Shown: positions 27,568 to 35,926, numbered from the stretch's first letter. The stretch is 64,000 nucleotides of DNA from Flagellimonas chongwuensis (GCF_013376415.1 NZ_WYET01000005.1:1-64000), one strand, 5' to 3'. Translations and numbers: made by a program. Notes: generated by a model not told the origin, from the letters alone.

Positions 27568-29631
27568 TTAGCCCTTCAATTTTTTAAAGAGCTGTCCAGC
27601 TTTCAATTTTGACAAGTATCCATCCAAATCTTTACGTACCTCACCGGACATAATATAAAGTCCAATGATATTCGGGAAGGACATAGCCAAGATCATCATA
27701 TCAGAAAAGTCCAGTACAGCCCCCAAACTTACAGAAGCACCTACGACCACGAAAACCAAAAACAACATTTTATAAATCATTTCCGAACGTTTGCTCTTAC
27801 CAAAAAGATAGGTCCAAGCTCTCATTCCATAGTAAGACCATGAAATCATAGTTGAGAATGCAAAAAGGAATACTGCCAAGGCCAAGATGTAAGGAAACCA
27901 AGATATCTGGCTACCAAAAGCATCGGACGTCAACTGGGCTCCAGCCATTCCTTCTACCTCGTGCATTCCTGTAAAAATCAACACCAAAGCAGTAAGGGTA
28001 CACACCACTACCGTATCAATAAACGGTTCCAGCAAGGCAACAAAACCTTCGGATGGTGGGTGGTTAGTCTTTGCGGCACTGTGCGCAATGGCAGCAGAAC
28101 CTACCCCAGCTTCATTCGAAAAGGCCGCACGTTGGAAACCAATGACCAAGACCCCGAGAATACCCCCCTTAAGTGCTGAAGGGCTAAATGCACCATCAAC
28201 AATGGCAGAGAATGCCGGGCCAATATTTTGTATATTCATTATAATGACCGCCAAGGCCGCCACTATATATATGGATGCCATAATCGGCACAATCTTACCT
28301 GTTACTTTGGCAATACTACTAATACCTCCAATGATAACTACACCTACCAATATAGCCGTAACTACCCCAAACCAAAAACCATTTCCTGCCAAAACAGGGA
28401 ACTGCCCTGCTAATTGCTCAAAGGACTGGTTGGCCTGGAACATATTTCCACCGCCAAATGAGGCTCCAACGGCAAGTACGGCAAATACACCTGCCAACAC
28501 TTTACCAAAACCTTTTAGGTTTCTTTTTTCCAGACCATAACGGAGGTAATTCATAGGTCCACCGAACACACGGCCATCAGGAAGAATATCACGATATTTT
28601 ACCCCAAGGGTGCACTCCACAAACTTGGACGACATACCCAAAAGACCACAAACTATCATCCAGAAAGTAGCTCCGGCACCTCCTAACGATACTGCTACAG
28701 CAACACCTGCAATATTTCCAAGACCAACAGTACCGGAAACTGCAGTGGCCAATGCTTGAAAGTGAGTAACTTGCCCCGGAGCATCCGGGTCATCATATTT
28801 TCCTTTGGCCAAATCAATGGAATGTCTAAACCCACGAATGTTGATGAAGCCCATTCTAATCGTAAAGAACAGTGCGCCCAATACCAACCAGATTACAATA
28901 AATGGTATACCTTTTATTATAGGGTCACCATTGGGATGAATCATTGCAATAGGTTCATCATATTCCACCTCGGCAAAATAATGAGCTCCCTGCTCAATTA
29001 CATGTTCTTGGTTTTCAGAGTTATAAATTACATTTCCTTCTTTGACCTTGTGCTGCAATTTACCTTTTGCAGAAGATTTAATTGTAATATCACCGCGCTT
29101 ATCACTGGTGATGACAGCGATATCTTCACCTGCCTTAACACTGGCCTTATCTCCCTTGAGCCACTGTTTTAAGATGAACTTATCTTGGGTCTCGTTGCTC
29201 CAATCGGGTATGCCTATCAACTTTACATCGGCATAGGCGACCGGATCGTAGATCCCGATGGCGGCAAAAGGGTCCCAAAAAAGAACAGACCCCAATGCAC
29301 TTACTGCCGGGGTCATGGTTCCATTAAAAACTTCTGTTATCGATTCTGTCTCTACCTTAAATTCTTTGGTAACGGAATTACCTGCTGCATCGGTTACCGT
29401 TACACTATAAGGTATACCTTCCACCAATCCCTTTGCAGATTTGGATGTAAGTGGTGTTTCCTGATTGCTCCACTTGTAGGTGTAGGGCTCCGTCCCCCCA
29501 TCAACTTCAAGCTCTATGGCTCCATCATTAATATTATTGGAAACATTGTAGGTCTTACCTACTACAGTCAATTCCTGTGAAAAACCAGTGGTCAATGCAC
29601 AAAAAGACAATAGAAAAAGAAAATACTTCAT
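27568..29631 (-). CDS. AGCS-family amino acid:cation symporter with extra N-terminal SprB-like and lipoyl-like domains
   Basis: 687 residues, against about 450-550 for ordinary alanine/glycine:cation symporters. The membrane core starts near residue 242 ([21 protein letters not shown]) and holds the family signature [16 protein letters not shown] (about 296-311) and [16 protein letters not shown]. Before it: signal peptide 1-19 ([19 protein letters not shown]), a SprB-repeat-like domain about 25-95 ([14 protein letters not shown]), a short hydrophobic element about 105-128 resembling the usual AGCS N-terminus, and a beta-rich insert about 130-235 resembling a lipoyl/biotinyl fold ([29 protein letters not shown]), with SDK at 176-178. 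Substrate is likely Ala/Gly with Na+, by family. The extra domains should be periplasmic if the signal peptide is used. Confidence 0.9.
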   Translation of the reverse strand: MKYFLFLLSFCALTTGFSQELTVVGKTYNVSNNINDGAIELEVDGGTEPYTYKWSNQETPLTSKSAKGLVEGIPYSVTVTDAAGNSVTKEFKVETESITEVFNGTMTPAVSALGSVLFWDPFAAIGIYDPVAYADVKLIGIPDWSNETQDKFILKQWLKGDKASVKAGEDIAVITSDKRGDITIKSSAKGKLQHKVKEGNVIYNSENQEHVIEQGAHYFAEVEYDEPIAMIHPNGDPIIKGIPFIVIWLVLGALFFTIRMGFINIRGFRHSIDLAKGKYDDPDAPGQVTHFQALATAVSGTVGLGNIAGVAVAVSLGGAGATFWMIVCGLLGMSSKFVECTLGVKYRDILPDGRVFGGPMNYLRYGLEKRNLKGFGKVLAGVFAVLAVGASFGGGNMFQANQSFEQLAGQFPVLAGNGFWFGVVTAILVGVVIIGGISSIAKVTGKIVPIMASIYIVAALAVIIMNIQNIGPAFSAIVDGAFSPSALKGGILGVLVIGFQRAAFSNEAGVGSAAIAHSAAKTNHPPSEGFVALLEPFIDTVVVCTLTALVLIFTGMHEVEGMAGAQLTSDAFGSQISWFPYILALAVFLFAFSTMISWSYYGMRAWTYLFGKSKRSEMIYKMLFLVFVVVGASVSLGAVLDFSDMMILAMSFPNIIGLYIMSGEVRKDLDGYLSKLKAGQLFKKLKG

Positions 29632-29716
29632 ATATTGAGATTAGTTAGTTTTTGGTATGATAAAGGCAACAATATCCAAAAAAAAATCAACGCTATCAAA
29701 TTTTAAGTTTTTTTAA

Positions 29717-30724
29717 CTAACCAATCTGAAACATTTGATTTAATTTCCGTATTTGCTCAGGTCTTCCCAATACAATCACCTTACTTTTTGGTTGCAAGAC
29801 CAAGTCGGCCTCAGGGTTAATTACGTAGGTTCCGTTGGGGTCAATGTAACCTATTATTGTACAGCCTGTCTTTCTTCGAAGATCTAAATCGCGAAGGGAA
29901 TGACAGTCCATTTGATTGGTAAAATCCTCTATACTCACCTCTTCCAGGTTTGTAGTATGCTCCCCTTCTATGGAAAGCTGATCTAGAAATGTGATCAAAT
30001 CGGGCATTACCACCAAAGAGGCCATATGGTCCCCCCCTATCTTATCGGGCATAATGACCTTATTGGCCCCCGCAAATTCCAATTTTTTCACGGAAGTGAT
30101 TTGCGAAGCCCTACTTATAATAAATAGGTTCTTATTGAGTTGGCGTGCGGAAAGCACAATAAACAGGTTGGCCGAGTCGTCCGGAACAGCAGTGATCAAA
30201 TACTGCGCTCTATCTATTCCAGCTTGCAGTAGTACATCATCCTCATTGGCATCGCCCTCTACAAATAAAATCTCCTCTTCATGGCGCTCAATGATCTCTT
30301 TGTCTTTCTCGATAACCACAAAAGGTTTATTGTAAGCTATCAATTTTTCTGCGGCCTGCATGCCGTTCCTGCCGAAGCCACAGACCACAACATGGTTTGT
30401 TAGGTCATCTATCTGTTTCTTCACTCTTTTCTTTTTTAGCAGTTCCAGTGAGTTTCTTCCCAAAATGTACTCGGTAACCACCGAAATGGCAAAACCAAAG
30501 ATAAATACACTGGTAACAATTAAAAATACGGTAAAAATCTTTGCGTTGGCATCCAACGGCCTCACCTCCGAAAAACCAACAGTGGTTACGGTGATAATGG
30601 TCATATAAATAGCCTCTATCCAAGTAAAGTCGGACAGCATTTTGTAACCGACCACCCCGAACAGCAACACCACCACCATTAAGGATAGGGCCAATACTAT
30701 TTTGGAGCGCATCAGTCTAATCAT
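29717..30724 (-). CDS. Two-helix potassium channel with RCK/TrkA domains
   Basis: 335 residues. Two membrane helices (about 9-27 and 62-85) flank a pore loop with selectivity filter TTVGFSEV (47-54) in place of the common TVGYGD. A Rossmann RCK-N domain follows (VVVCGFGRNGMQAAEKL, about 112) and an RCK-C domain near 255-335. By family it is a ligand-gated K+ channel resembling MthK. It is the last gene of a tight operon with PspC-, DUF2851- and rhodanese-domain genes, with 2-bp gaps. Confidence 0.9.
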   Translation of the reverse strand: MIRLMRSKIVLALSLMVVVLLFGVVGYKMLSDFTWIEAIYMTIITVTTVGFSEVRPLDANAKIFTVFLIVTSVFIFGFAISVVTEYILGRNSLELLKKKRVKKQIDDLTNHVVVCGFGRNGMQAAEKLIAYNKPFVVIEKDKEIIERHEEEILFVEGDANEDDVLLQAGIDRAQYLITAVPDDSANLFIVLSARQLNKNLFIISRASQITSVKKLEFAGANKVIMPDKIGGDHMASLVVMPDLITFLDQLSIEGEHTTNLEEVSIEDFTNQMDCHSLRDLDLRRKTGCTIIGYIDPNGTYVINPEADLVLQPKSKVIVLGRPEQIRKLNQMFQIG

Positions 30725-30726
30725 GT

Positions 30727-30960
30727 CTACAAATCAAATACGGATGTTCTTTTGGTATAAATCAAGTCTTTAATCCGGAGCCAAAAGGCTATAAATAGGT
30801 ATAGCGCAAAGCCAAAACCCAAGGTAACAAAGGTTAAATAAATAAAGCTGGTACGCACCACCCGTGCCCGTATGCCCAACCGCTCCGCAATTCGGCCACA
30901 AACCTCAAAGCCTCTTTTTTGAAAGTAATAAAGGGTGTTATAGAACAAAGACATAGCCAA
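30727..30960 (-). CDS. PspC-domain small membrane protein
   Basis: 77 residues with one long hydrophobic segment (about 38-63) preceded by FEVCGRIAERLGIRARVVR, which matches the PspC domain core. PspC domains act in membrane stress responses, but stand-alone short versions in Bacteroidetes are uncharacterised. A start at the second Met (30954) is also possible. The gene lies 2 bp from both neighbours, so translation may be coupled. Confidence 0.85.
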   Translation of the reverse strand: MAMSLFYNTLYYFQKRGFEVCGRIAERLGIRARVVRTSFIYLTFVTLGFGFALYLFIAFWLRIKDLIYTKRTSVFDL

Positions 30961-30962
30961 AA

Positions 30963-32243
30963 TTATGTATTTCTATTTAATAATTGTGCACCAATCACGC
31001 ATTGCATGCATTTATTTTTAACGCAGTAATTTGTATATAATTCCAATTTTGCTTGACTCTCCAATGCATTTTGAGTTTTCGGTCCCATTTTGTCAAAATT
31101 TTTGATAATGGAATTGTCCTCTCCCCCCAATTGGGACATTAATGAAATCAACTCATCGTTCCAATCCCTCCCAGTATGTTTGGCATAACAGAATTTGATG
31201 GGCACCAACGTATTGATGACAACAAGGTCGATAAACTTTTTGGACAGTTTTTTTGTACTCTTTTTAGAAGCCTTACCAAAGGTATAATGGTCTTCCCAAT
31301 ATTTTCCAGCACCAATTTCAAACATTTGATAAATAGATTCCAAAGGGTTCAATTCCATCAATCTGGAAAAGAGATTGTGGTTTTTCAAATACAGGTTGAC
31401 CAATTGCGAGACTCGAACGGTTGGAAAATTCATTGGGCGTAATCCAAAGAAATCAGGTTTTGATGATGGCTCGTTCAAATCAAATTTATGGACGAGGTAG
31501 TTATATTCCTTTTGAAGTTGCAAAAAATAGGAATCGGAACATTCTTCCACGTTCAAAAGACCAAATTGACCAAAAAGCAAAGCTTCCAACTGTAAGGGCT
31601 CGTTGACAGTTTTTCTGACGATTGAAAAATCCAACCGTCGCGCACGGTCTAAAAAATATTGCCCATTTACCTTGGAACCAAAATTCTTGGCCAAGAGTAT
31701 AAACAACACTGCTTCCCAATCATTTTTAGAGGACTGTAAAAGGTTAAATATCAACTCGGATTTATGTTCAAGCCGCTCAATATATAATCGATGTAACCAG
31801 TTTTCCACCAAAAAGGAGTCTACTGACCTCAAATCCTTTTCGCAGTTGATAAAATTTATTCGGGAATTGTCCATTAAGTTCCGATAACCTTCCAACAACT
31901 TGCCAGACACGTAATGCTTCACTTCCAAGGCAGGAATTTGAGAACCATCTTTCCTAAAAACAGCAATGTCATCCTCCCAGACTACGTGGAGAATGACATT
32001 GTTATAATTTTCATCCGTTTCGTGATGGTGCACATACCAATCGGAGGATTTGATGTGCATTTCCACGTTCCCGGCCCAGAGCTGCCCGTCGATTTCGACC
32101 TTGGCATTGAAAAAGTCCGGGCCGGCCAAACTGTTTTGGGTTCCCAGAGCCTTAACCTGAATAGGTTCACCGTTACCCGTACGCAGGTTTTCCGTTGGAA
32201 GCTTGTTGTGCTTCCAAATAAAATAAAGTAGGTCTTCTCGCAT
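30963..32243 (-). CDS. DUF2851 family protein
   Basis: 426 residues starting MREDLLYFIWKHNKLP, followed by LAGPDFFNAKVEIDG, WAGNVEMHIKSSDW and YNNVILHVVWEDD, the hallmark segments of DUF2851. The C-terminus has four cysteines in CVKNKCMQC plus C-rich surroundings that could bind metal. Function is unknown. The N-terminal conserved Asp/Glu/His residues look nuclease-like, but I cannot confirm this. It is the second gene of the rhodanese operon. Confidence 0.88.
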   Translation of the reverse strand: MREDLLYFIWKHNKLPTENLRTGNGEPIQVKALGTQNSLAGPDFFNAKVEIDGQLWAGNVEMHIKSSDWYVHHHETDENYNNVILHVVWEDDIAVFRKDGSQIPALEVKHYVSGKLLEGYRNLMDNSRINFINCEKDLRSVDSFLVENWLHRLYIERLEHKSELIFNLLQSSKNDWEAVLFILLAKNFGSKVNGQYFLDRARRLDFSIVRKTVNEPLQLEALLFGQFGLLNVEECSDSYFLQLQKEYNYLVHKFDLNEPSSKPDFFGLRPMNFPTVRVSQLVNLYLKNHNLFSRLMELNPLESIYQMFEIGAGKYWEDHYTFGKASKKSTKKLSKKFIDLVVINTLVPIKFCYAKHTGRDWNDELISLMSQLGGEDNSIIKNFDKMGPKTQNALESQAKLELYTNYCVKNKCMQCVIGAQLLNRNT

Positions 32244-32264
32244 TGATTTGGGATAAATGGAGAT

Positions 32265-32576
32265 TTACTCTTCTACATCGCCGTCCCAGTTCATAAAACC
32301 GCCTTCCAGGTTATAAGCATTTTCGAACCCGAGGCTGTTCATTATGGCACAGGCCTGACCGCTTCGGTTTCCCGATCTACAATAAACATAATAGTTTTTG
32401 GACTTGTCCAGTTTTTCCAATTCATCGACAAATTCTTGTCCCAAATAAATATCGATGTTCGTGGAACCTGGAATATATCCTTCTTCAACTTCTTCGGGAG
32501 TTCGTACATCCAAAATAAAGGCGTTGTTGTCGTTTTCCAATTGTTCCGCCCATTCTTCTTGTGATAGATCTGACAT
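32265..32576 (-). CDS. Rhodanese-like domain protein
   Basis: 103 residues, a single rhodanese domain. The active-site loop is YCRSGNRSGQA with the catalytic Cys near residue 67, and DVRTPEEVEEGYIPGSTNID is the conserved N-terminal motif. It probably carries persulfide sulfur in the cytoplasm; there is no signal peptide. It is the first gene of an operon with DUF2851, PspC and the K+ channel (gaps 21, 2 and 2 bp). Confidence 0.92.
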   Translation of the reverse strand: MSDLSQEEWAEQLENDNNAFILDVRTPEEVEEGYIPGSTNIDIYLGQEFVDELEKLDKSKNYYVYCRSGNRSGQACAIMNSLGFENAYNLEGGFMNWDGDVEE

Positions 32577-32598
32577 TATTTTTCTATTTAGATTGATA

Positions 32599-32606
32599 CA
32601 AAAATA
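32599..32606 (-). promoter_or_regulatory. -7 element of the rhodanese operon
   Basis: Minus strand TATTTTTG, exact TAnnTTTG, 23 bp before the rhodanese ATG. It coincides with the U-tract of the terminator of the upstream redoxin gene, a compact terminator-promoter overlap. Confidence 0.45.
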
Positions 32607-32635
32607 AAAATCCGAAGTAATAATGCTTCGGATTT
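32600..32635 (-). terminator. Terminator after the redoxin gene
   Basis: Minus strand stem AAATCCGAAG / CTTCGGATTT with an eight-base loop, followed by a T-rich run. It lies 24 bp after the stop of the redoxin gene at 32660. Confidence 0.85.
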
Positions 32636-32659
32636 ATAAATTCTTTATGTGGAGATAGT

Positions 32660-33292
32660 TTATTTAATACCACATCCAATGGCTTTCGTTGTTTTTGGAT
32701 TGATTTCATTTCCTGCCAACATTGCATTAACCGCATTTTCCACGAAGGGTTTTTCTACCTGTGATGCATTCTGATAATTGTCGTCAATAGCTCCTATATA
32801 CCTTACTACATTCCCTATAGCCGTTTTCTCCAAAAGAAAAACGTGCGGGGTGCGCGTAGCGCCATATTTCGGATAGACTTTTTGGCCCTCGTCCAAGAGG
32901 TACGGAAAAGTGAAACCTTTTTTATCGGCACGCTCTATCATTTTAGCAAAACTATCACCTGATTTAACGCTTGGATCGTTCGGATTAATGGCAATTACAG
33001 GTACACCCTGTGGTTTGTATTTGGCATCCAGTGCAATTACCCTATCCTCATAGGCTTGGGCATAGGGACAAGTATTACAGGTGAAGATTACCAAAAAGCC
33101 TTTGGCGCTTTCATAATCCGACAAGGACACCATGGTCCCATCTACATTTTTTAATTCGAAATCATCGGCCAAATCACCAATTTCGTACCCATCATCCAAA
33201 TTATGTTCGGCCGCCACTTTGAATCCCACGGCAAAAGATGCCACAAAAATCAATAGCAAAGCAGACCATCCTAAAATTCTGATTTTTTTCAT
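32660..33292 (-). CDS. AhpC/TSA-type thioredoxin-fold (redoxin) protein
   Basis: 210 residues with an N-terminal membrane anchor or signal (about 6-24) and a periplasmic redoxin domain: LADDFELKNVDGTMVSLSDY, the CxxC site FTCNTCPYAQAYEDRV (about 73-78) and YGATRTPHVFLLEK with the cis-Pro. Proteins of this type occur beside TlpA-like proteins and act in thiol redox or peroxide chemistry; substrate is unknown. It lies 6 bp downstream of the TlpA-like lipoprotein gene, so the two are an operon. Confidence 0.9.
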   Translation of the reverse strand: MKKIRILGWSALLLIFVASFAVGFKVAAEHNLDDGYEIGDLADDFELKNVDGTMVSLSDYESAKGFLVIFTCNTCPYAQAYEDRVIALDAKYKPQGVPVIAINPNDPSVKSGDSFAKMIERADKKGFTFPYLLDEGQKVYPKYGATRTPHVFLLEKTAIGNVVRYIGAIDDNYQNASQVEKPFVENAVNAMLAGNEINPKTTKAIGCGIK

Positions 33293-33298
33293 AGCACA

Positions 33299-33853
33299 TC
33301 AGTTTATAAATGTTTTCAACTCATTATTAAGTTCCTCGTACGTGAACCCACGCTCGTAAAAAGTTCGTTTGTCCTTATTATATATTAAGGTAGCTGGAAT
33401 ACCACCGCCCCACTCCTCTGAGACTTTGGGTATCCAATCATTCTGTTTGGGATCGTCCAATATCACCACTTGGGATTGTATTTTATTTTTCATCACATAG
33501 GGTTCCAAACGGCTCTTCCACATATTGGGCATATCCAAACTCACCAAAACCACTTCTACATTTTTCCCATCATATTCCGAATTGATTCGCTCAAAATGTG
33601 GCATCTCCTCTAAACAAGGTTTGCACCAAGTGGCCCAGAAATTTATAACATAGGTTTTGCCATCATTATTATGTAGCAATGGTTCAAAACCATCAAAATC
33701 ATATATGGGAAAGGGAATATCATTCTGCCCATCACCATCCTTCGCAACCATTTCATTCTCAACAATCTCGGATTTACCACTATCCGCTTTCTTCTTTTCA
33801 GCGCACCCGAAAACAATTGACATCACCAACGAAATCAACAATAACCTGTTCAT
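33299..33853 (-). CDS. TlpA-like thioredoxin lipoprotein
   Basis: 184 residues. Lipobox IVFGC puts the lipidated Cys at 17. The thioredoxin-like domain has WATWCKPCLEEMPHF as its CxxC site and GGGIPATLIYNKD with the cis-Pro. It is a membrane-tethered periplasmic thiol-disulfide reductase of the TlpA/ResA type. It is co-transcribed with the redoxin gene and divergent from the marR-nitroreductase-yceI cluster, with a 133-bp shared regulatory region. Confidence 0.91.
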   Translation of the reverse strand: MNRLLLISLVMSIVFGCAEKKKADSGKSEIVENEMVAKDGDGQNDIPFPIYDFDGFEPLLHNNDGKTYVINFWATWCKPCLEEMPHFERINSEYDGKNVEVVLVSLDMPNMWKSRLEPYVMKNKIQSQVVILDDPKQNDWIPKVSEEWGGGIPATLIYNKDKRTFYERGFTYEELNNELKTFIN

Positions 33854-33931
33854 TACCTGAATTTTACAACTTAAAAATACGCACTACCCATGCCATATTC
33901 CAGTCTTTAACAAAAATTTATCTATCAGAAA

Positions 33932-33975
33932 TTTGGATTCAATGTCCAAATCAACATACATTTGTATATACAAAT
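33932..33975 (+). promoter_or_regulatory. marR promoter with palindromic operator
   Basis: TTTG at 33932-33935 and TACATTTG (TAnnTTTG) at 33957-33964 are spaced by 21 bases, the best two-part Bacteroidetes promoter in the window with the trp promoter. A perfect 16-bp palindrome, ATTTGTATATACAAAT (33960-33975), overlaps the -7 element and the predicted start site. Palindromes of this size are typical MarR operators, so autorepression is inferred. Confidence 0.7.
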
Positions 33976-33986
33976 ATTGTTTGTAC

Positions 33987-34433
33987 ATGAATGTTGAAGA
34001 AATTATAAAAACCTCAAAAAAGATTCCATTGGAACCCAGGACTCTGATTCATATGCAGTTGGTTCATAACAAGATTATTGAAGTTATGCATTCTGCGCTT
34101 AAACCTTTTGAGGTATCCCTACAACAATTCAATGTGCTGCGCATTTTACGCGGACAACAAGGCAAACCCGCCAATCTATCCACGCTAAATGAAAGAATGG
34201 TCACCAAAATGAGCAATACAACAAGATTGGTGGATAAGCTTTTGAACAAGGGGCTTGTAAACCGTTGTGTATGCCCATCCAATCGAAGAAAAGTTGAGAT
34301 TATGATTACGGATGACGGCCTCAAGGCTTTGGAACAGATGGACGAAGCATTACTTGAAGCGCACAAAACGATTTACAAGAATTTCAATCAGAACGATTTA
34401 GAGAAACTAAATGACTTATTAGATAAATTTTAA
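33987..34433 (+). CDS. MarR family transcriptional regulator
   Basis: 148 residues from ATG 33987; the frame is open upstream to 33933, but that stretch holds the promoter and operator. The winged-helix core is seen in LQQFNVLRILRG, LNERMVTKMSNTTRLVDKLL (recognition helix) and the wing with PSNRRKVEIMITDDG. Two cysteines, C94 and C96 (NRCVCPSNRR), lie at the base of the wing and could sense thiol oxidation, which would fit the redox neighbours; this is inference. The nitroreductase gene starts 7 bp after its stop, so they form an operon. Confidence 0.93.
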   Translation: MNVEEIIKTSKKIPLEPRTLIHMQLVHNKIIEVMHSALKPFEVSLQQFNVLRILRGQQGKPANLSTLNERMVTKMSNTTRLVDKLLNKGLVNRCVCPSNRRKVEIMITDDGLKALEQMDEALLEAHKTIYKNFNQNDLEKLNDLLDKF

Positions 34434-34440
34434 ATAAAGC

Positions 34441-35073
34441 ATGAGTACAGTAATTGAACATAGAACTTGGCGCTACGCCACCAAAAAATTTGACGCCACG
34501 AAAAAGGTATCGGACGAAGACCTGGAAACCCTGATAGAGGCAACACGCCTGAGCGCCTCTTCGTATGGATTACAACCTTATCATATATTGGTAATTTCAA
34601 ATCAAGAAACAAAAGAGCAGTTAAAACCGGCATCTTGGAATCAGTCTCAAATTACGGATGCATCGCATATAATCGTTTTTGCAAATGCAACGGACTTTGG
34701 TGAAGAATTGGTCGATGATTACGTGGCCAATGTGAGCCAAACCAGAAATATCCCTGAAGAAGGATTGAGGGGATATGCCGATTTTATGAAGTCCAAGTTG
34801 ATAGACCTGCCTCTCGAAACCAAAGATAGTTGGACAGCTAAACAGGCTTACATTGCCTTCGGTAATTTGATGCAGGCCGCTGCGGAATTAAAAATTGACA
34901 CCTGTCCCATGGAAGGTTTTGAATCCGAAAAATACAATGAAATTTTGGGGCTTGAGGATAAAAACCTCAACGCTGCAGTAGTATTGGCCATAGGATACCG
35001 TTCCGAAAAGGACGAAACCCAACACTACGCCAAGGTTAGAAAATCAACAGAAGAATTATTTACCCTAATATAA
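34441..35073 (+). CDS. Nitroreductase-family NAD(P)H-dependent oxidoreductase
   Basis: 210 residues: HRTWRYATKKFDATKKV at the N-terminus and LSASSYGLQPYHILVI give the FMN-binding family signature; AKQAYIAFGNLMQAAAEL and CPMEGFESEKYNEIL are conserved later segments. It is an FMN enzyme that reduces quinones or nitro compounds with NAD(P)H, NfsB-like. It is the second gene of the marR operon and so probably induced by the ligand or oxidant sensed by MarR. Confidence 0.93.
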   Translation: MSTVIEHRTWRYATKKFDATKKVSDEDLETLIEATRLSASSYGLQPYHILVISNQETKEQLKPASWNQSQITDASHIIVFANATDFGEELVDDYVANVSQTRNIPEEGLRGYADFMKSKLIDLPLETKDSWTAKQAYIAFGNLMQAAAELKIDTCPMEGFESEKYNEILGLEDKNLNAAVVLAIGYRSEKDETQHYAKVRKSTEELFTLI

Positions 35074-35114
35074 TATTGAACCCTTAACAATTAAAAACAG
35101 AAATTAAAACAATC

Positions 35115-35684
35115 ATGAAAAAGACAATTCTAAGCTTAACGTTGGTAACCGTATTAGGTACCTCAGCAAATGCAAACCCGGTTAAAGAAACCAAAGAAGT
35201 AAAAACTTCTGAAAGCCAAGTAACCTGGAAAGGTTACAAAGTCGGAGGTTCGCACGAAGGTACCATCAGCCTTAAATCCGGTGCTTTGGAATTTGATGGT
35301 GAAAAGTTGGTAGGCGGAGAGTTTGTTGTAGATATGACCAGCATCAACACAACCGATTTGGAAGGTGATTACAAAGGTCAGTTGGATGGTCACTTGAAAT
35401 CTGATGATTTCTTCGGAACTGCCAACCACCCTACCGCCAAATTAGTTTTCACTAAAGTAAAGTCTACTGGAAAAAATTCTTACAACGTAACTGGCGACCT
35501 TACCATTAAAGGTACTACCGAGCCTGTAACCTTTGAAGTTTCCGTGTATGGGGATAAAGCAACTGCTTCATTGAAAGTTGACAGAACCAAATACGATGTA
35601 AAATACGGATCAGGAATCATTGGAACAGCCAAGGACAAATTAATTTATGACGAGTTTGATTTGGTAGTTGATCTACAGATGTAA
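35115..35684 (+). CDS. YceI family lipid-binding protein
   Basis: 189 residues with signal peptide (MKKTILSLTLVTVLGTSANA) and the lipocalin-like YceI domain: SQVTWKGYKVGGSHEGTI, DMTSINTTDLEGDYKGQLDG, LKSDDFFGTANHPTAKLVF and GDLTIKGTTEPVTF. The family binds isoprenoid or amide lipids in the periplasm. It lies 41 bp after the nitroreductase and is followed by a terminator, so it completes the marR cluster. Confidence 0.94.
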   Translation: MKKTILSLTLVTVLGTSANANPVKETKEVKTSESQVTWKGYKVGGSHEGTISLKSGALEFDGEKLVGGEFVVDMTSINTTDLEGDYKGQLDGHLKSDDFFGTANHPTAKLVFTKVKSTGKNSYNVTGDLTIKGTTEPVTFEVSVYGDKATASLKVDRTKYDVKYGSGIIGTAKDKLIYDEFDLVVDLQM

Positions 35685-35706
35685 TCAGCTCCTGTTTAGT
35701 GTGTGG

Positions 35707-35746
35707 AAATCCCGTCCGAGAAATTCTAGGGCGGGATTTTTATTTT
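35707..35746 (+). terminator. Terminator after yceI
   Basis: AAATCCCGTCC pairs with GGGCGGGATTT (one T-G wobble) around an 11-base loop and is followed by TTTATTTTAA. It separates the marR cluster from the trp promoter that begins about ten bases later. Confidence 0.88.
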
Positions 35747-35756
35747 AAACAAAACA

Positions 35757-35790
35757 TTGTTGTGCCGTTAAAAATTCCTCCCTATATTTG
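35757..35790 (+). promoter_or_regulatory. trp operon promoter
   Basis: TTGTTG at 35757-35762 and TATATTTG (TAnnTTTG) at 35783-35790, with 20 bases between them, match the Bacteroidetes -33/-7 pair. Transcription should start near 35795-35797, at or within a base or two of the trpL ATG at 35796, so the leader peptide would be read from a nearly leaderless RNA. Confidence 0.7.
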
Positions 35791-35795
35791 AGGCA

Positions 35796-35852
35796 ATGAA
35801 CAACAGAATAGCAAATAACTGGTGGTGGAACAACTTATGTCAAACGTCGTGA
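35796..35852 (+). CDS. trpL: trp leader peptide with three consecutive Trp codons
   Basis: An 18-codon frame, MNNRIANNWWWNNLCQTS, with TGG TGG TGG at 35820-35828 and stop TGA at 35850-35852. It lies between the trp promoter and an intrinsic terminator, 74 bp upstream of trpE. Three tandem Trp codons in such a short frame, followed by competing RNA hairpins, are the classic signature of Trp attenuation. It belongs with the predicted Bacteroid-trp leader class described for Bacteroidetes. Confidence 0.9.
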   Translation: MNNRIANNWWWNNLCQTS

Positions 35853-35909
35853 GTTAAGTCCCCATTATAACCATACAAGAGGCTTGTCATCACGACAGGC
35901 CTTTTTTAA
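35846..35909 (+). promoter_or_regulatory. trp attenuator: antiterminator and terminator
   Basis: Terminator: AGGCTTGTC (35880-35888) pairs with GACAGGCCT (35894-35902), loop of five, followed by TTTTTT. Antiterminator: GTCGTGA (35846-35852) is complementary to TCACGAC (35890-35896), which overlaps the 3' arm and loop of the terminator, so the two folds exclude each other. A ribosome stalled at the Trp codons (to about 35828) leaves 35846-35852 free and permits trpE expression; a ribosome that reaches the stop codon covers it and the terminator forms. Confidence 0.82.
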
Positions 35910-35926
35910 TTTATATAAGTACCAAA

